Source of the DNA: Robiginitomaculum sp. | GTDB taxonomy: Bacteria > Pseudomonadota > Alphaproteobacteria > Caulobacterales > Maricaulaceae | NCBI GenBank assembly: GCA_021776635.1 | Contig: JAJFFN010000002.1 | Span: 1 to 64,000 of the forward strand | Direction of reading: 5' to 3' | Length of the DNA: 64,000 nucleotides | Shown: one piece after another, positions 55,362 to 64,000 of the stretch | Layout: each line of letters begins with the position of its first letter | Position numbering within the stretch: the stretch's first letter is position 1 | Notes under the pieces: generated by a model | Seen by the model: the letters and a program-made list of their open reading frames with translations, nothing else | Databases searched by the model: none | What the model was told of the DNA's origin: nothing | Program-made: the position numbers and the translations under genes

Positions 55362-56162
55362 TTAGAGTTGATAAAATTCAGAGGGCAATCCGGCTAACGC
55401 TCTAGCTTCATGGTTGAATGGTGGTTTTAGCGTGCCTTTATAATGATTTTGTACAAGTAATTTAATTGTTTCTTTTGGGGGTAAGTTTTTTTGTTCACAA
55501 ATATGTAAAAACCACCGTGTACCTGTCGCAACATGTGGGATTTCTTCTTCATAGATAATGTTAAGGATATCGGCACTTTTTGCGTCATCAACACTCATAA
55601 ATTTTTCAATCATTCCTGGTGTGACATCAAGACCTCTGGCTTCTAGTACCATTGGGGCAATGACCAAACGTGCAATTAATTCATTTTCAGTTGAAAGGGC
55701 GGCTTCCCAGAGCCCATTATGTGCTGGAAATGCGCCGTAATAACTTCCTAGATCACTTAAACGTTCAGAAATCATCTTAAAATGTCGAGCTTCATCCGCG
55801 CAAACTTTTACCCAGTCTGAAATAAATGTTTCTCTCAATTTATCAGATATTTGTTGGTTATTGCTAAAGCGAGCAAGCAGGTCCGCGGCTAAATTAATTG
55901 CATTGAATTCGATGTGAGCAATTGCATGTAGCAAGGACTGACGTCCTTGTATCGACCCTAGGCGCCTTCGCATAACTTTTGCAGGAGGAACAAGGTCAGG
56001 TTTTGACGGACGGCCTGGTTGGAGCGGAATTTGTAATTGTGAAGCATTTGAAAACCCAACTTTTCCGCTTTTCCAACAATCGGCCATATATTGTGCTGCA
56101 TTGGTTTTTTCATCAGGTTCATTTGCCGTTAAAACGGATATAGTTAATTCTTGTATCTGCAT
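55362..56162 (-). CDS. DUF455-family ferritin-like protein
   Basis: A 266-aa protein of the DUF455 family, a ferritin-like helical bundle of unknown role. Likely metal ligands sit in HIEFNAINLAADLLARF, ADEARHFKMISERLSDLGSYYGAFPAHNGLWEAA, VLEARGLDVTPGMIEKF and YEEEIPHVATGTRWF (Glu and His residues in four helices). The ATG at 56162 is chosen: it directly follows the bcp stop codon, while the longer frame from 56231 would run inside bcp. It forms a two-gene unit with bcp, which hints at oxidative or metal stress, but that is an inference. Confidence 0.88.
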   Translation of the reverse strand: MQIQELTISVLTANEPDEKTNAAQYMADCWKSGKVGFSNASQLQIPLQPGRPSKPDLVPPAKVMRRRLGSIQGRQSLLHAIAHIEFNAINLAADLLARFSNNQQISDKLRETFISDWVKVCADEARHFKMISERLSDLGSYYGAFPAHNGLWEAALSTENELIARLVIAPMVLEARGLDVTPGMIEKFMSVDDAKSADILNIIYEEEIPHVATGTRWFLHICEQKNLPPKETIKLLVQNHYKGTLKPPFNHEARALAGLPSEFYQL

Positions 56163-56167
56163 ATCTG

Positions 56168-56638
56168 TTAAAGAGAATTTATAGCATCCAAGACGGCTTT
56201 CGCATGTCCTTTTACTCTTACCTTTCGCCATACATGTGTAATTTTTCCGTCTACATCTAATAAAAACGTTGAACGTTCTATCCCCATATATTCACGTCCG
56301 TATAGCTTTTTAAGCACCCAAACACTATAGTCTTCACAAGTTATACCTTCTTCATCTGCTGCCAATTCTATAAGTAAATCATGTTTTGCAATAAATTTAT
56401 CGTGCCTCGCAACGGAATCTTTGGAAATACCAATTATTTTGGCGTTATGTGCATCAAAGTCTTTTTTCAAAGAACTAAAAGCTGTAGCTTCCGTCGTGCA
56501 GCCAGGCGTCATATCTTTGGGATAAAAAAACAGGACAACTATGTTTCCGCGTAATTCAGACAGTTTCAACTCACGTTTTCCCTCAGTAACACTGGTTGTT
56601 TCAAGCGTGAAATCTGGTGCAAGCGTGCCAATTTCCAT
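56168..56638 (-). CDS. bcp: Thioredoxin-dependent peroxiredoxin (Bcp type)
   Basis: A 156-aa peroxidase reducing hydrogen peroxide and organic peroxides. The active site YPKDMTPGCTTEA places the peroxidatic Cys at 47. The resolving Cys five residues later, present in Escherichia coli Bcp, is absent here; one more Cys at ITCEDYSVW could act instead. FYP, DSVARHDKF and the Arg in MGIERSTFL are conserved. AGGAGG precedes the start. Confidence 0.93.
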   Translation of the reverse strand: MEIGTLAPDFTLETTSVTEGKRELKLSELRGNIVVLFFYPKDMTPGCTTEATAFSSLKKDFDAHNAKIIGISKDSVARHDKFIAKHDLLIELAADEEGITCEDYSVWVLKKLYGREYMGIERSTFLLDVDGKITHVWRKVRVKGHAKAVLDAINSL

Positions 56639-56668
56639 TACTGCCTCCTTATTTGATTGTTTTGTGCT

Positions 56669-59600
56669 ATGAGCGAAAAAGAACTTAAATTCAAGCGCCT
56701 AGATATTAAAGCGCTGGCTCAAGTGCAGTTTGAAAAATTTAAGGGTGTTACTAAAAATACATTTGTAAAAATCACAAATCTTTCCATCAAAGATGTGAGA
56801 AAAATATTTCTCAAGATAATATTAGAATTTAGTAGTGTCATAATATCATTGACTATTATTTGGCTAGCCGCACTCGGTATTTTGATGAACCGACCTTCAG
56901 TGGATTTAACCTTTGTTAAGCCTCACTATGAACACTGGTTTTCTGAGGCTTTTGAAGGAAAAACAACTAAAATTGATAGTTATTCTGCAAAATGGGATCA
57001 AAGTCGCAGTATTGTTCAGATCCATGCCCAAGGTATACACATTAATTCTGGTAGCGGTGCTTCTCAAACAATCGACCATGTGATTGGAAGTTTCCGAATA
57101 AAAGATACTTTATGGGCTACTCCAGAACTCGTAAGCCTTAACATTACTGGTGGTTCCCTGACTGTGATGCGTGCAGCAGACAGACGTATGCAAATTTCGT
57201 TAGGTACACCTGAAGCATCGGGGAATGTTGGCGCTTTATGGAAGTCTGAAACAGGTACGGCCAGCAGAAATTTGTTTGGACAAATTGAAGATATTACTGT
57301 GAATACAGCCGACATCTATTTCGAAGATAGATTAAACGGACTTGAACTAGAGTTTCAAAACATAGACGGCACATATTCTTTAATTGGTGACAATATAGTG
57401 TTTGATGCAGGTGGAGTCCTGATAATGGATGCGAATTCACAGGCGGTGTTTAGTTTGGAAGTACATACACAGTCTGACTTAAAGTCAATAAAAGCTAATT
57501 TGGATGTTAATAATCTCGTGCCTGCTCGCATAGCGCCTGCAAGAGGACCAATAGCCGTTTTATCAAGATTAGAGGCTCCCATTGACCTGAATGCTGCAGT
57601 CATTACAGGGACTAACACAGGTGTTGAGGATTTACAGTTTAGCTTTATCGCCGGTGCAGGGGCGTTACAAACTGGAACCACATTTAAGCCTTTTTCCCGC
57701 GCTAGGATTGAAGCGCATTATGACGCGATGGAAAAAAATATTGAAGTACAAGCTTTAGAAATTGAAAGTGAAGCTCTTGATTTAAAAGCAGGTGGTTATA
57801 TACAAAATACGATAGGTGGTATTACAGGTTTAATAACACAACCTATAAGCTTTACGGCGAATATTTTTTCTGCTCGCTTAAATCCTGGTCGCAGGTTTGA
57901 AGGGCCTTTAACTCTTAAACCAAGTACACTTTCTGGAACTTTAGACATTAACTTTAGTAAAATATTTTTTGACACCCTAAAATTGGATTTTGGCAGTTTT
58001 CAAACTGATTTATCTACAGGCATGCAACGTGATAAAGCTGGTTTTGTAACATCAGTAACTGCGGATGGCGTTATTAATGGGGTGATGGACAAAGGACAAT
58101 TACTTGGGTTTTGGCCTAATGATTTTGCTCTTGGTGCACGCAATTGGATCAGAGATTCTCTCCAAACAGGTAAGATATCAAATTTGAAAATTTTTGCAGA
58201 CCTTGATTCTGAAGATATCCAAAACCAGCAAATCGCAGATGAACACTTAAACATCAAGTTTGACGTTCATGATGGGGAAGTTCGGTATATGCGAAAAATG
58301 CCGTGGCTAAGAAATGCTGTGGGGAACGGCGAATTACAAGGTAATAATGCTAAGTTTTTCGTGAGTTCTGGTTCTGTAGACGGATTAGACATCACGCAAG
58401 GACTAGTCACTATTCCTAAACTCAGTCCACACGGTGGTGATTTTACAATTGAATTATACGGCAATGGACCTGTCAATGAAATGCTCAGGGTTAGTAATTT
58501 TCCCCCATTTGAATTTTCAAAAAATTACGGACTTGATCCTAGTTCTTTTGGAGGTATTGGAAAAATCCGCTTAGTTGTTACGCGACCTTTGCTTGAGTTT
58601 TTTGATCAAAATAGAATTTTATATGCGTTATCAGGTGAATTTAAGGACGTAAGTATCCCTGTTGGTGTTGCGGGTTTTAATTTAAATGACGGGAATTTAT
58701 CATTACATGCTGATAAAAACGGCATAGAAATCTCTGGCCCCATTCAATTAGGTAAATGGCAAACCCGCTTGGACTGGTTAAAGCCGCTAGAGATTACAAA
58801 TACCCCTGCAAAATATACTCTTATAGGCGCCATCTCGCGCGATGATTTAGATGCTTTCGGATTTGGATTTCGCCGTAATTTTGGAGGAGAAATTGGCCTG
58901 CACATTAGCGGCGAGGGCGATGGTCTAGCTATACAAGAAGCCGATATATTTGCCAATTTTGATCAAGCAGAAGTTAATATTGGTAACTTTTGGCATAAAC
59001 CCACTGGTAGCAAGGGAAATCTAAGTGGGCGAATAATATTTGCTAATGATGGTGGCAGCCGTTTTGAAAATGTTTCAGTTAAGTCGAAGGGCTTGGATAT
59101 TCAGGGAAATATTGCTTTGGCCTCAGACATGCGCCTAATAAGCCTGAACTTACCCACTGTAAAAATAGATCAACTTTTGGATGCGACAATTGTTTCAAAG
59201 CCAATGAGTGATGAACTGTTATCAGTAAGTATAATGGGCGATTATTTGAATATAGAAACTTGGGCAAATCAGGTATTAAATACGCAATCTAGCTCTCTAG
59301 AACTACCAATTGAACTAAATGCACATCTCACTAAACTAAAATTAAATGAAAATTATGAACTAACAAATGCGCGTGCACAATTTTCTCACAACGGCGATGC
59401 AATAACTAATGCCCTTTTGAGTGGTTATATGAAAGAAGGGTCTTTTCTGACAAGTATTATTAGTAACGATGTCACGCAAGACCGTGATATTAAAATAGAA
59501 ATACCAGATGCATCCTTGGCCACTTTGGCATTTCTAGGCCAAGAAAACATTAAAGGTGGTGACCTGAAAATCAATGGCAAATTGCCGCCCGCAGGTGAGA

Positions 59601-60130
59601 AGGGAAGTTTAAAAGGGCAAGTATCTTTACAAAACTTTACCCTTATTCATGCACCTGCATTCACACAAATACTCTCTCTGGCATCTTTGCAAGGCATGGC
59701 GGATACGCTGAGCGGCAGTGGCCTTAAATTTAATGACATGACGTTGCAATTTGCAATGAAAGACGGTGAAATAAAAATTAGAGATGGGCGCGCATCCGGA
59801 CCTGCTCTAGGACTTACTGGCGAAGGTAATATTGATATAGCAAACAATACCGTAGATTTTAATGGAGTATTAGTGCCATCATATTCAGTAAATTCTATAC
59901 TTGGCGACATACCAGTGCTCGGAAATATTATGGTTGGTAAAAAAGGTGAGGGTATGTTCGCCTTGAACTACTCTGTAAAAGGGCCCTTTGCACAAACTCA
60001 AATATCAGTAAATCCCTTGTCCGCTCTAACTCCGGGATTTTTAAGAAGAGTATTTGACGTTGATCGCGATAAAATAGAAGATCCAAACATTGCCGATTTA
60101 ATTAAAGAGCAAGAGAAGAAGGATGAATAA
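56669..60130 (+). CDS. Giant AsmA-like/YhdP-family membrane protein
   Basis: An 1153-aa protein with one N-terminal membrane helix near residue 52-70 (VIISLTIIWLAALGILM) preceded by a 45-residue basic cytoplasmic tail. The remainder is periplasmic and beta-rich, with long runs of alternating strands (DUF3971-like middle, and an AsmA-like C-terminal third including LSGSGLKFNDMTLQFAMKDGEIKIRDG and GPALGLTGEGNIDIANNTVDFNG). Such proteins form bridges that carry phospholipids towards the outer membrane. No good Shine-Dalgarno sequence precedes the ATG; a TTG at 56657 is an alternative. It is divergent from bcp. Confidence 0.87.
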   Translation: MSEKELKFKRLDIKALAQVQFEKFKGVTKNTFVKITNLSIKDVRKIFLKIILEFSSVIISLTIIWLAALGILMNRPSVDLTFVKPHYEHWFSEAFEGKTTKIDSYSAKWDQSRSIVQIHAQGIHINSGSGASQTIDHVIGSFRIKDTLWATPELVSLNITGGSLTVMRAADRRMQISLGTPEASGNVGALWKSETGTASRNLFGQIEDITVNTADIYFEDRLNGLELEFQNIDGTYSLIGDNIVFDAGGVLIMDANSQAVFSLEVHTQSDLKSIKANLDVNNLVPARIAPARGPIAVLSRLEAPIDLNAAVITGTNTGVEDLQFSFIAGAGALQTGTTFKPFSRARIEAHYDAMEKNIEVQALEIESEALDLKAGGYIQNTIGGITGLITQPISFTANIFSARLNPGRRFEGPLTLKPSTLSGTLDINFSKIFFDTLKLDFGSFQTDLSTGMQRDKAGFVTSVTADGVINGVMDKGQLLGFWPNDFALGARNWIRDSLQTGKISNLKIFADLDSEDIQNQQIADEHLNIKFDVHDGEVRYMRKMPWLRNAVGNGELQGNNAKFFVSSGSVDGLDITQGLVTIPKLSPHGGDFTIELYGNGPVNEMLRVSNFPPFEFSKNYGLDPSSFGGIGKIRLVVTRPLLEFFDQNRILYALSGEFKDVSIPVGVAGFNLNDGNLSLHADKNGIEISGPIQLGKWQTRLDWLKPLEITNTPAKYTLIGAISRDDLDAFGFGFRRNFGGEIGLHISGEGDGLAIQEADIFANFDQAEVNIGNFWHKPTGSKGNLSGRIIFANDGGSRFENVSVKSKGLDIQGNIALASDMRLISLNLPTVKIDQLLDATIVSKPMSDELLSVSIMGDYLNIETWANQVLNTQSSSLELPIELNAHLTKLKLNENYELTNARAQFSHNGDAITNALLSGYMKEGSFLTSIISNDVTQDRDIKIEIPDASLATLAFLGQENIKGGDLKINGKLPPAGEKGSLKGQVSLQNFTLIHAPAFTQILSLASLQGMADTLSGSGLKFNDMTLQFAMKDGEIKIRDGRASGPALGLTGEGNIDIANNTVDFNGVLVPSYSVNSILGDIPVLGNIMVGKKGEGMFALNYSVKGPFAQTQISVNPLSALTPGFLRRVFDVDRDKIEDPNIADLIKEQEKKDE

Positions 60131-61470
<1,340 letters not shown>

Positions 61471-61471
<1 letters not shown>

Positions 61472-62241
61472 TGCGTATACTTCTGACAAATGATGATGGT
61501 GTATCTTCGGACGGCCTCGAAATTCTTACTGAAATTGCCCGCACAATAAGTGACGATGTCTGGATTGTTGCACCTGCTCAAGAACAATCAGCGGCATCCC
61601 GTGGAGTCAGTTTGCACCACCCAGTGTTTGCTCGAAAACTAGCTGATAAAACCTATTCTGTCTCAGGTACGCCAACGGATTGTGTTATTGTCGCCTTGCG
61701 CGAGATAATGCTAGATAATATGCCGGATTTAGTGCTTTCAGGTGTAAATAGAGGCCAAAATATCGCAGAAGATATAGGATTTTCTGGTACTGTCGCTGGC
61801 GCTTTGCAAGCAATGCAAATGGGCATTCCGTCAATAGCAATTTCACAGGCTCGCGGGTTTTACAACCATAACCAAGGAAAAGTAAATTGGAAAATTGCCT
61901 TAAAACACGGGCCTAAACTATTGAAAAAACTTTTGAAACAAGGTTGGCCTGCGGATGTTATTCTCAATATTAATTTTCCTGATGTTGAAGGCGATAAAAT
62001 TGAGGGTGTACACGTAACCAGCCAAGGGCGTCGTGATTTTGAGATGAGCAATATTGATAAACGCACCCATCCGCGCGGTGGCCACTATTATTGGCTAACC
62101 TATAAGGGCGGTAAATCTGATCCTGTAGCAGGTACGGACTTACGGGCTGTTTATGATGATTTTATCTCTGTTACGCCGATACATATTGACCACACGCACT
62201 ACAAAACTGTGGCAACTTTGTCCGCTTTATTTGAGGACTAG
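61471..62241 (+). CDS. surE: 5'/3'-nucleotidase SurE
   Basis: A 256-aa metal-dependent phosphatase of nucleoside monophosphates. MRILLTNDDGVSSDGLEIL gives the Asp-Asp metal pair, then APAQEQSAASRGVS, SGTPTDCV, VLSGVNRGQNIAEDIGFSGTVAGALQA and the later DLRAVYDDFISVTP. It starts at GTG on the last base of serS. This serS-surE-pcm-nlpD order is common in proteobacteria. Confidence 0.96.
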
Positions 62242-62244
62242 CAA

Positions 62245-62871
62245 ATGTCATTCATTGAGCCCGGACTTTTTGACATGATTATGCGGTTAAGAGGAAGCGG
62301 AATATCCGATAGTAATGTTTTGCGGGCTATGGAATTGGTCAAGCGCTCCGCATTTGTACCTGACAACCTAATTCCGCAAAGCTATGACGAGCGCGCATTG
62401 CCAATACCGTGCGGACAAACGATACCCGCACCCTTAAATATCGCGATAATGTGTCAAAGTTTGGATGTAAAGCCTTCTCATAAAGTATTATTGATAGGTA
62501 TTGGAAGCGGTTATACATCTGCCGTACTTGCCAAAATGTGTCGACGAGTTTATGCGGTAGATAGGTATCGTACTTTAGTGGAATATGCTGAAAAACGCTT
62601 ATTGAAGCAGACAGTAAAAGTTGTCGTGCGCCATGGTGACGGCAGGTTGGGTTGGCGCGGTCAAGCGCCTTTTGATAGAATTTTGGTGTGTGCATCCGTT
62701 CGTGTTGTACCAGACAGTCTGCAAAACCAGCTAGCACCTGAAGGTTTAATCCTAGCTGTTGTAGATGGTATGCTTGTCCGTTCTGAACTGGTTAATACAA
62801 AGCTTGTGGATACGCCTATCCTCGCTATGGACTTACCCGTTATGGAAGCTGGTAAGGCAAAGTCTTTGTAG
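62245..62871 (+). CDS. Protein-L-isoaspartate O-methyltransferase-like protein with altered active-site motif
   Basis: A 208-aa SAM-dependent methyltransferase in the pcm position after surE. The fold is clear: FVPDNLIPQSYDERALPIPCGQTI, a SAM site LLIGIGSGYTSAVLA, RHGDGRLGWRGQAPFDRILV and LQNQLAPEGLILAV. Key sequences differ from active enzymes: the family motif GQTISQPY, whose Ser-Gln contacts the isoaspartyl group, reads GQTIPAPL; ExGTGSGY is GIGSGY; the post-D motif TAA-PE-P reads CASVRVVP; and the C-terminal RFVPL is missing. It may have lost the original repair activity. Confidence 0.85.
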   Translation: MSFIEPGLFDMIMRLRGSGISDSNVLRAMELVKRSAFVPDNLIPQSYDERALPIPCGQTIPAPLNIAIMCQSLDVKPSHKVLLIGIGSGYTSAVLAKMCRRVYAVDRYRTLVEYAEKRLLKQTVKVVVRHGDGRLGWRGQAPFDRILVCASVRVVPDSLQNQLAPEGLILAVVDGMLVRSELVNTKLVDTPILAMDLPVMEAGKAKSL

Positions 62872-62951
62872 GACATTCTTCTACAGTAACTTTAACCGTT
62901 CTTTTACCATAATGCATGACTGTAAACATAACTATTTTAATGGAGGTCGTT

Positions 62952-63719
62952 ATGTTTACACGCATTCTTATCCCAATTGCTATTGCTTTTGTTATTTCAA
63001 TCCCTGCTTTTGCCCAGAATAATAATACTGCTTTACAAGAAGAAATTCAAAAAGTTCACGCTTATAAAGCGCAAGGGAACACAACACCTACAACGGATGT
63101 TTACCAGGATGCAAAAGTAAAATTATTTGCAAAACCGTCCACAGAAATTACTTATATGAATACGCCAATACTGCAAAAAGAAGCGGCGACAACTCAGACA
63201 AATGCAGCTCAGGCAAATGCAGCTCAGGCAAATGCAACTCAGGCAAATGCAACTCAGGCAAATGAAGCTCAGGCGGCTACGACTGGGACGTATACGCGCA
63301 TTCATCGCGTCGTCGATGAGGATACGTTATATAATATCGCCAAACGCAATTGCATTACTGTTCATGACATCCAAAATCATAATGCAATGCGTGACAGTAA
63401 CATTCAGATTGGTCAGGCTTTGGCAATTCCTGCAAATAAATGCAACGCTAATACGGCTTCGCGCCCCAAAACTACGCAGACTACACTAAAAACTCATACA
63501 AAAATTGGTGTTGTGCGCCAGGTCATGCCTATCCAAACCGGAATAAAAGTTCGTGCTAGTCATAATCGATATGCAGTTCTCCCGAAGGATAGTCTAACCA
63601 GCATTGGTAGGCGTTACTGTGTGACAGCAACCGAAATGGCAGAGTTTAACAATATTGACGTCACCACTGCCATACAACCAGGACAACTCCTGCGTTTACC
63701 CCAAAAGGCATGTAAGTAA
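62952..63719 (+). CDS. Exported LysM protein with two LysM domains and no peptidase domain
   Basis: A 255-aa protein with a signal peptide (RILIPIAIAFVISIPAFAQ). A tandem-repeat linker (NAAQANATQAN type, residues about 81-106) precedes LysM 1 (HRVVDEDTLYNIAKRNCITVHDIQNHN to IPANKC) and LysM 2 (YAVLPKDSLTSIGRRYCVTATEMAEFNNID to LPQKACK). Each LysM has a Cys pair, so each may be disulfide-stapled. It occupies the nlpD position, yet the M23 domain of NlpD is absent. A GGAGG stands six bases before the ATG at 62952; an earlier in-frame ATG lacks a site. Confidence 0.85.
   Translation: MFTRILIPIAIAFVISIPAFAQNNNTALQEEIQKVHAYKAQGNTTPTTDVYQDAKVKLFAKPSTEITYMNTPILQKEAATTQTNAAQANAAQANATQANATQANEAQAATTGTYTRIHRVVDEDTLYNIAKRNCITVHDIQNHNAMRDSNIQIGQALAIPANKCNANTASRPKTTQTTLKTHTKIGVVRQVMPIQTGIKVRASHNRYAVLPKDSLTSIGRRYCVTATEMAEFNNIDVTTAIQPGQLLRLPQKACK
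63193..63267 (+). repeat. 15-bp tandem repeat within the LysM gene
   Basis: Five near-identical copies of CTCAGGCAAATGCAG plus a partial sixth code for the (A)QANAT linker repeats. In-frame unit length means expansion or contraction keeps the reading frame. Confidence 0.9.
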
Positions 63720-63744
63720 TTTCAACATTATCTACGTTAGTGCA

Positions 63745-63772
63745 TTGCAATAAATTTACCGGCGCCTATATA
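63745..63772 (+). promoter_or_regulatory. Putative yajC promoter
   Basis: TTGCAA (63745-63750) and TATATA (63767-63772) with a 16-base spacer, about 50 bases before yajC. The GCCTATATAG around the -10 repeats that of rpoZ. Confidence 0.5.
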
Positions 63773-63820
63773 GTCTTGAAGCAATAGCCTATGAAAGGCA
63801 CAGATTTTGGGACACAGTTT

Positions 63821-64000
63821 ATGTTAAATATATTTATGCAAGCAACACCAGCCGCTGCACCGAGCGCCTTAATGCAATTTATGCCTTTTATATTGGTCGG
63901 CTTGATATTTTACTTCCTTTTAATTCGTCCCCAGAACAAACGTTTAAAAGATCATAAGGCTATGTTAGCTGCTGTAACGCGCGGCGACGAAGTTGTAACA
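63821..64000 (+). CDS. yajC: Preprotein translocase subunit YajC (5' part)
   Basis: Sixty codons run to the right edge without a stop codon. The sequence MLNIFMQATPAAAP, then one membrane helix FMPFILVGLIFYFLLIRPQ, QNKRLKDHKAMLAAVTRGDEVVT is the YajC pattern: a short N-terminus, one helix and a cytosolic domain that interacts with SecDF. An in-frame ATG at 63791 would add ten residues, and one at 63836 is another option. secD is expected next, outside the window. Confidence 0.93.
   Translation, partial: MLNIFMQATPAAAPSALMQFMPFILVGLIFYFLLIRPQNKRLKDHKAMLAAVTRGDEVVT

Noticed and set aside
63193-63267. CRISPR-like tandem repeats
   Set aside because: The 15-bp units are adjacent without spacers and encode an in-frame peptide repeat.

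Overview
The window looks like a chromosomal segment of a low-GC alphaproteobacterium, probably from the Maricaulales/Hyphomonadaceae-like lineages. This is inferred from gene order and protein types: bamE beside a ubiquinol-cytochrome c chaperone gene, then plsX-fabH-ihfA-merR; serS-surE-pcm-LysM-yajC; nrdR-nusB-thiL; a DUF5930-like M23 peptidase paired with a bactofilin; and an alpha-2-macroglobulin/PBP1C pair. No phage, insertion sequence, integrase or CRISPR array is visible. Most of the window is ordinary housekeeping sequence with short intergenic gaps.

Layout. 1-2571: an accessory block beside tRNA-Thr(UGU), with a ComEC-like metallo-beta-lactamase protein followed by an E2 (ubiquitin-conjugating)-like protein, cut by the window edge. 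2726-9637: DUF1761 protein, metG, an IscU-like scaffold, coq7, yidD, thrS, O-antigen ligase-like protein. 9735-13178: three glycosyltransferases (GT2, GT39/ArnT-like, soluble DPM1-like GT2). 13349-17726: guaB, an RsmB-like rRNA methyltransferase, guaA. 17860-24452: a secreted-fibre locus with a small secreted protein, a 1067-residue outer-membrane-barrel protein, and on the other strand a major pilin-like subunit, a PapD-like chaperone and a second, cysteine-bearing pilin-like subunit. 24647-31569: alpha-2-macroglobulin and PBP1C. 31636-34585: threonine degradation (kbl, tdh) plus a nitroreductase. 34706-38381: rpoZ, glyA, nrdR, nusB, thiL. 38451-42780: bamE, cytochrome bc1 chaperone, plsX, fabH, ihfA, merR. 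42843-47325: tRNA-Pro(GGG), ctaA, an orphan lipoprotein, rplM-rpsI, argC. 47454-53497: an SLC6-type sodium symporter and an Mla-type lipid-transport operon. 53547-60130: bactofilin, M23 peptidase, DUF455, Bcp peroxiredoxin, a giant AsmA-like protein. 60200-64000: serS, surE, a divergent pcm, a LysM protein and the start of yajC.

Best candidates for undescribed biology. (1) The MBL-E2 pair: the E2-like protein has a plausible catalytic Cys and the MBL protein ends in a glycine-rich tail, which suggests, by analogy with Cap2 in type II CBASS, that the MBL protein itself could be the conjugated substrate. (2) The fibre locus, which has the logic of a chaperone-usher system (chaperone, two paralogous subunits, an outer-membrane barrel with periplasmic repeats and Ig-like C-terminal domains) but whose barrel protein does not read as a classical FimD usher. 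Smaller oddities are a threonine dehydrogenase lacking all four structural-zinc cysteines, a pcm gene with an altered substrate motif, an M23 peptidase that appears to start at CTG, and a LysM protein without a peptidase domain at the nlpD position.

All functional calls come from reading motifs and context by eye; no database search was run.
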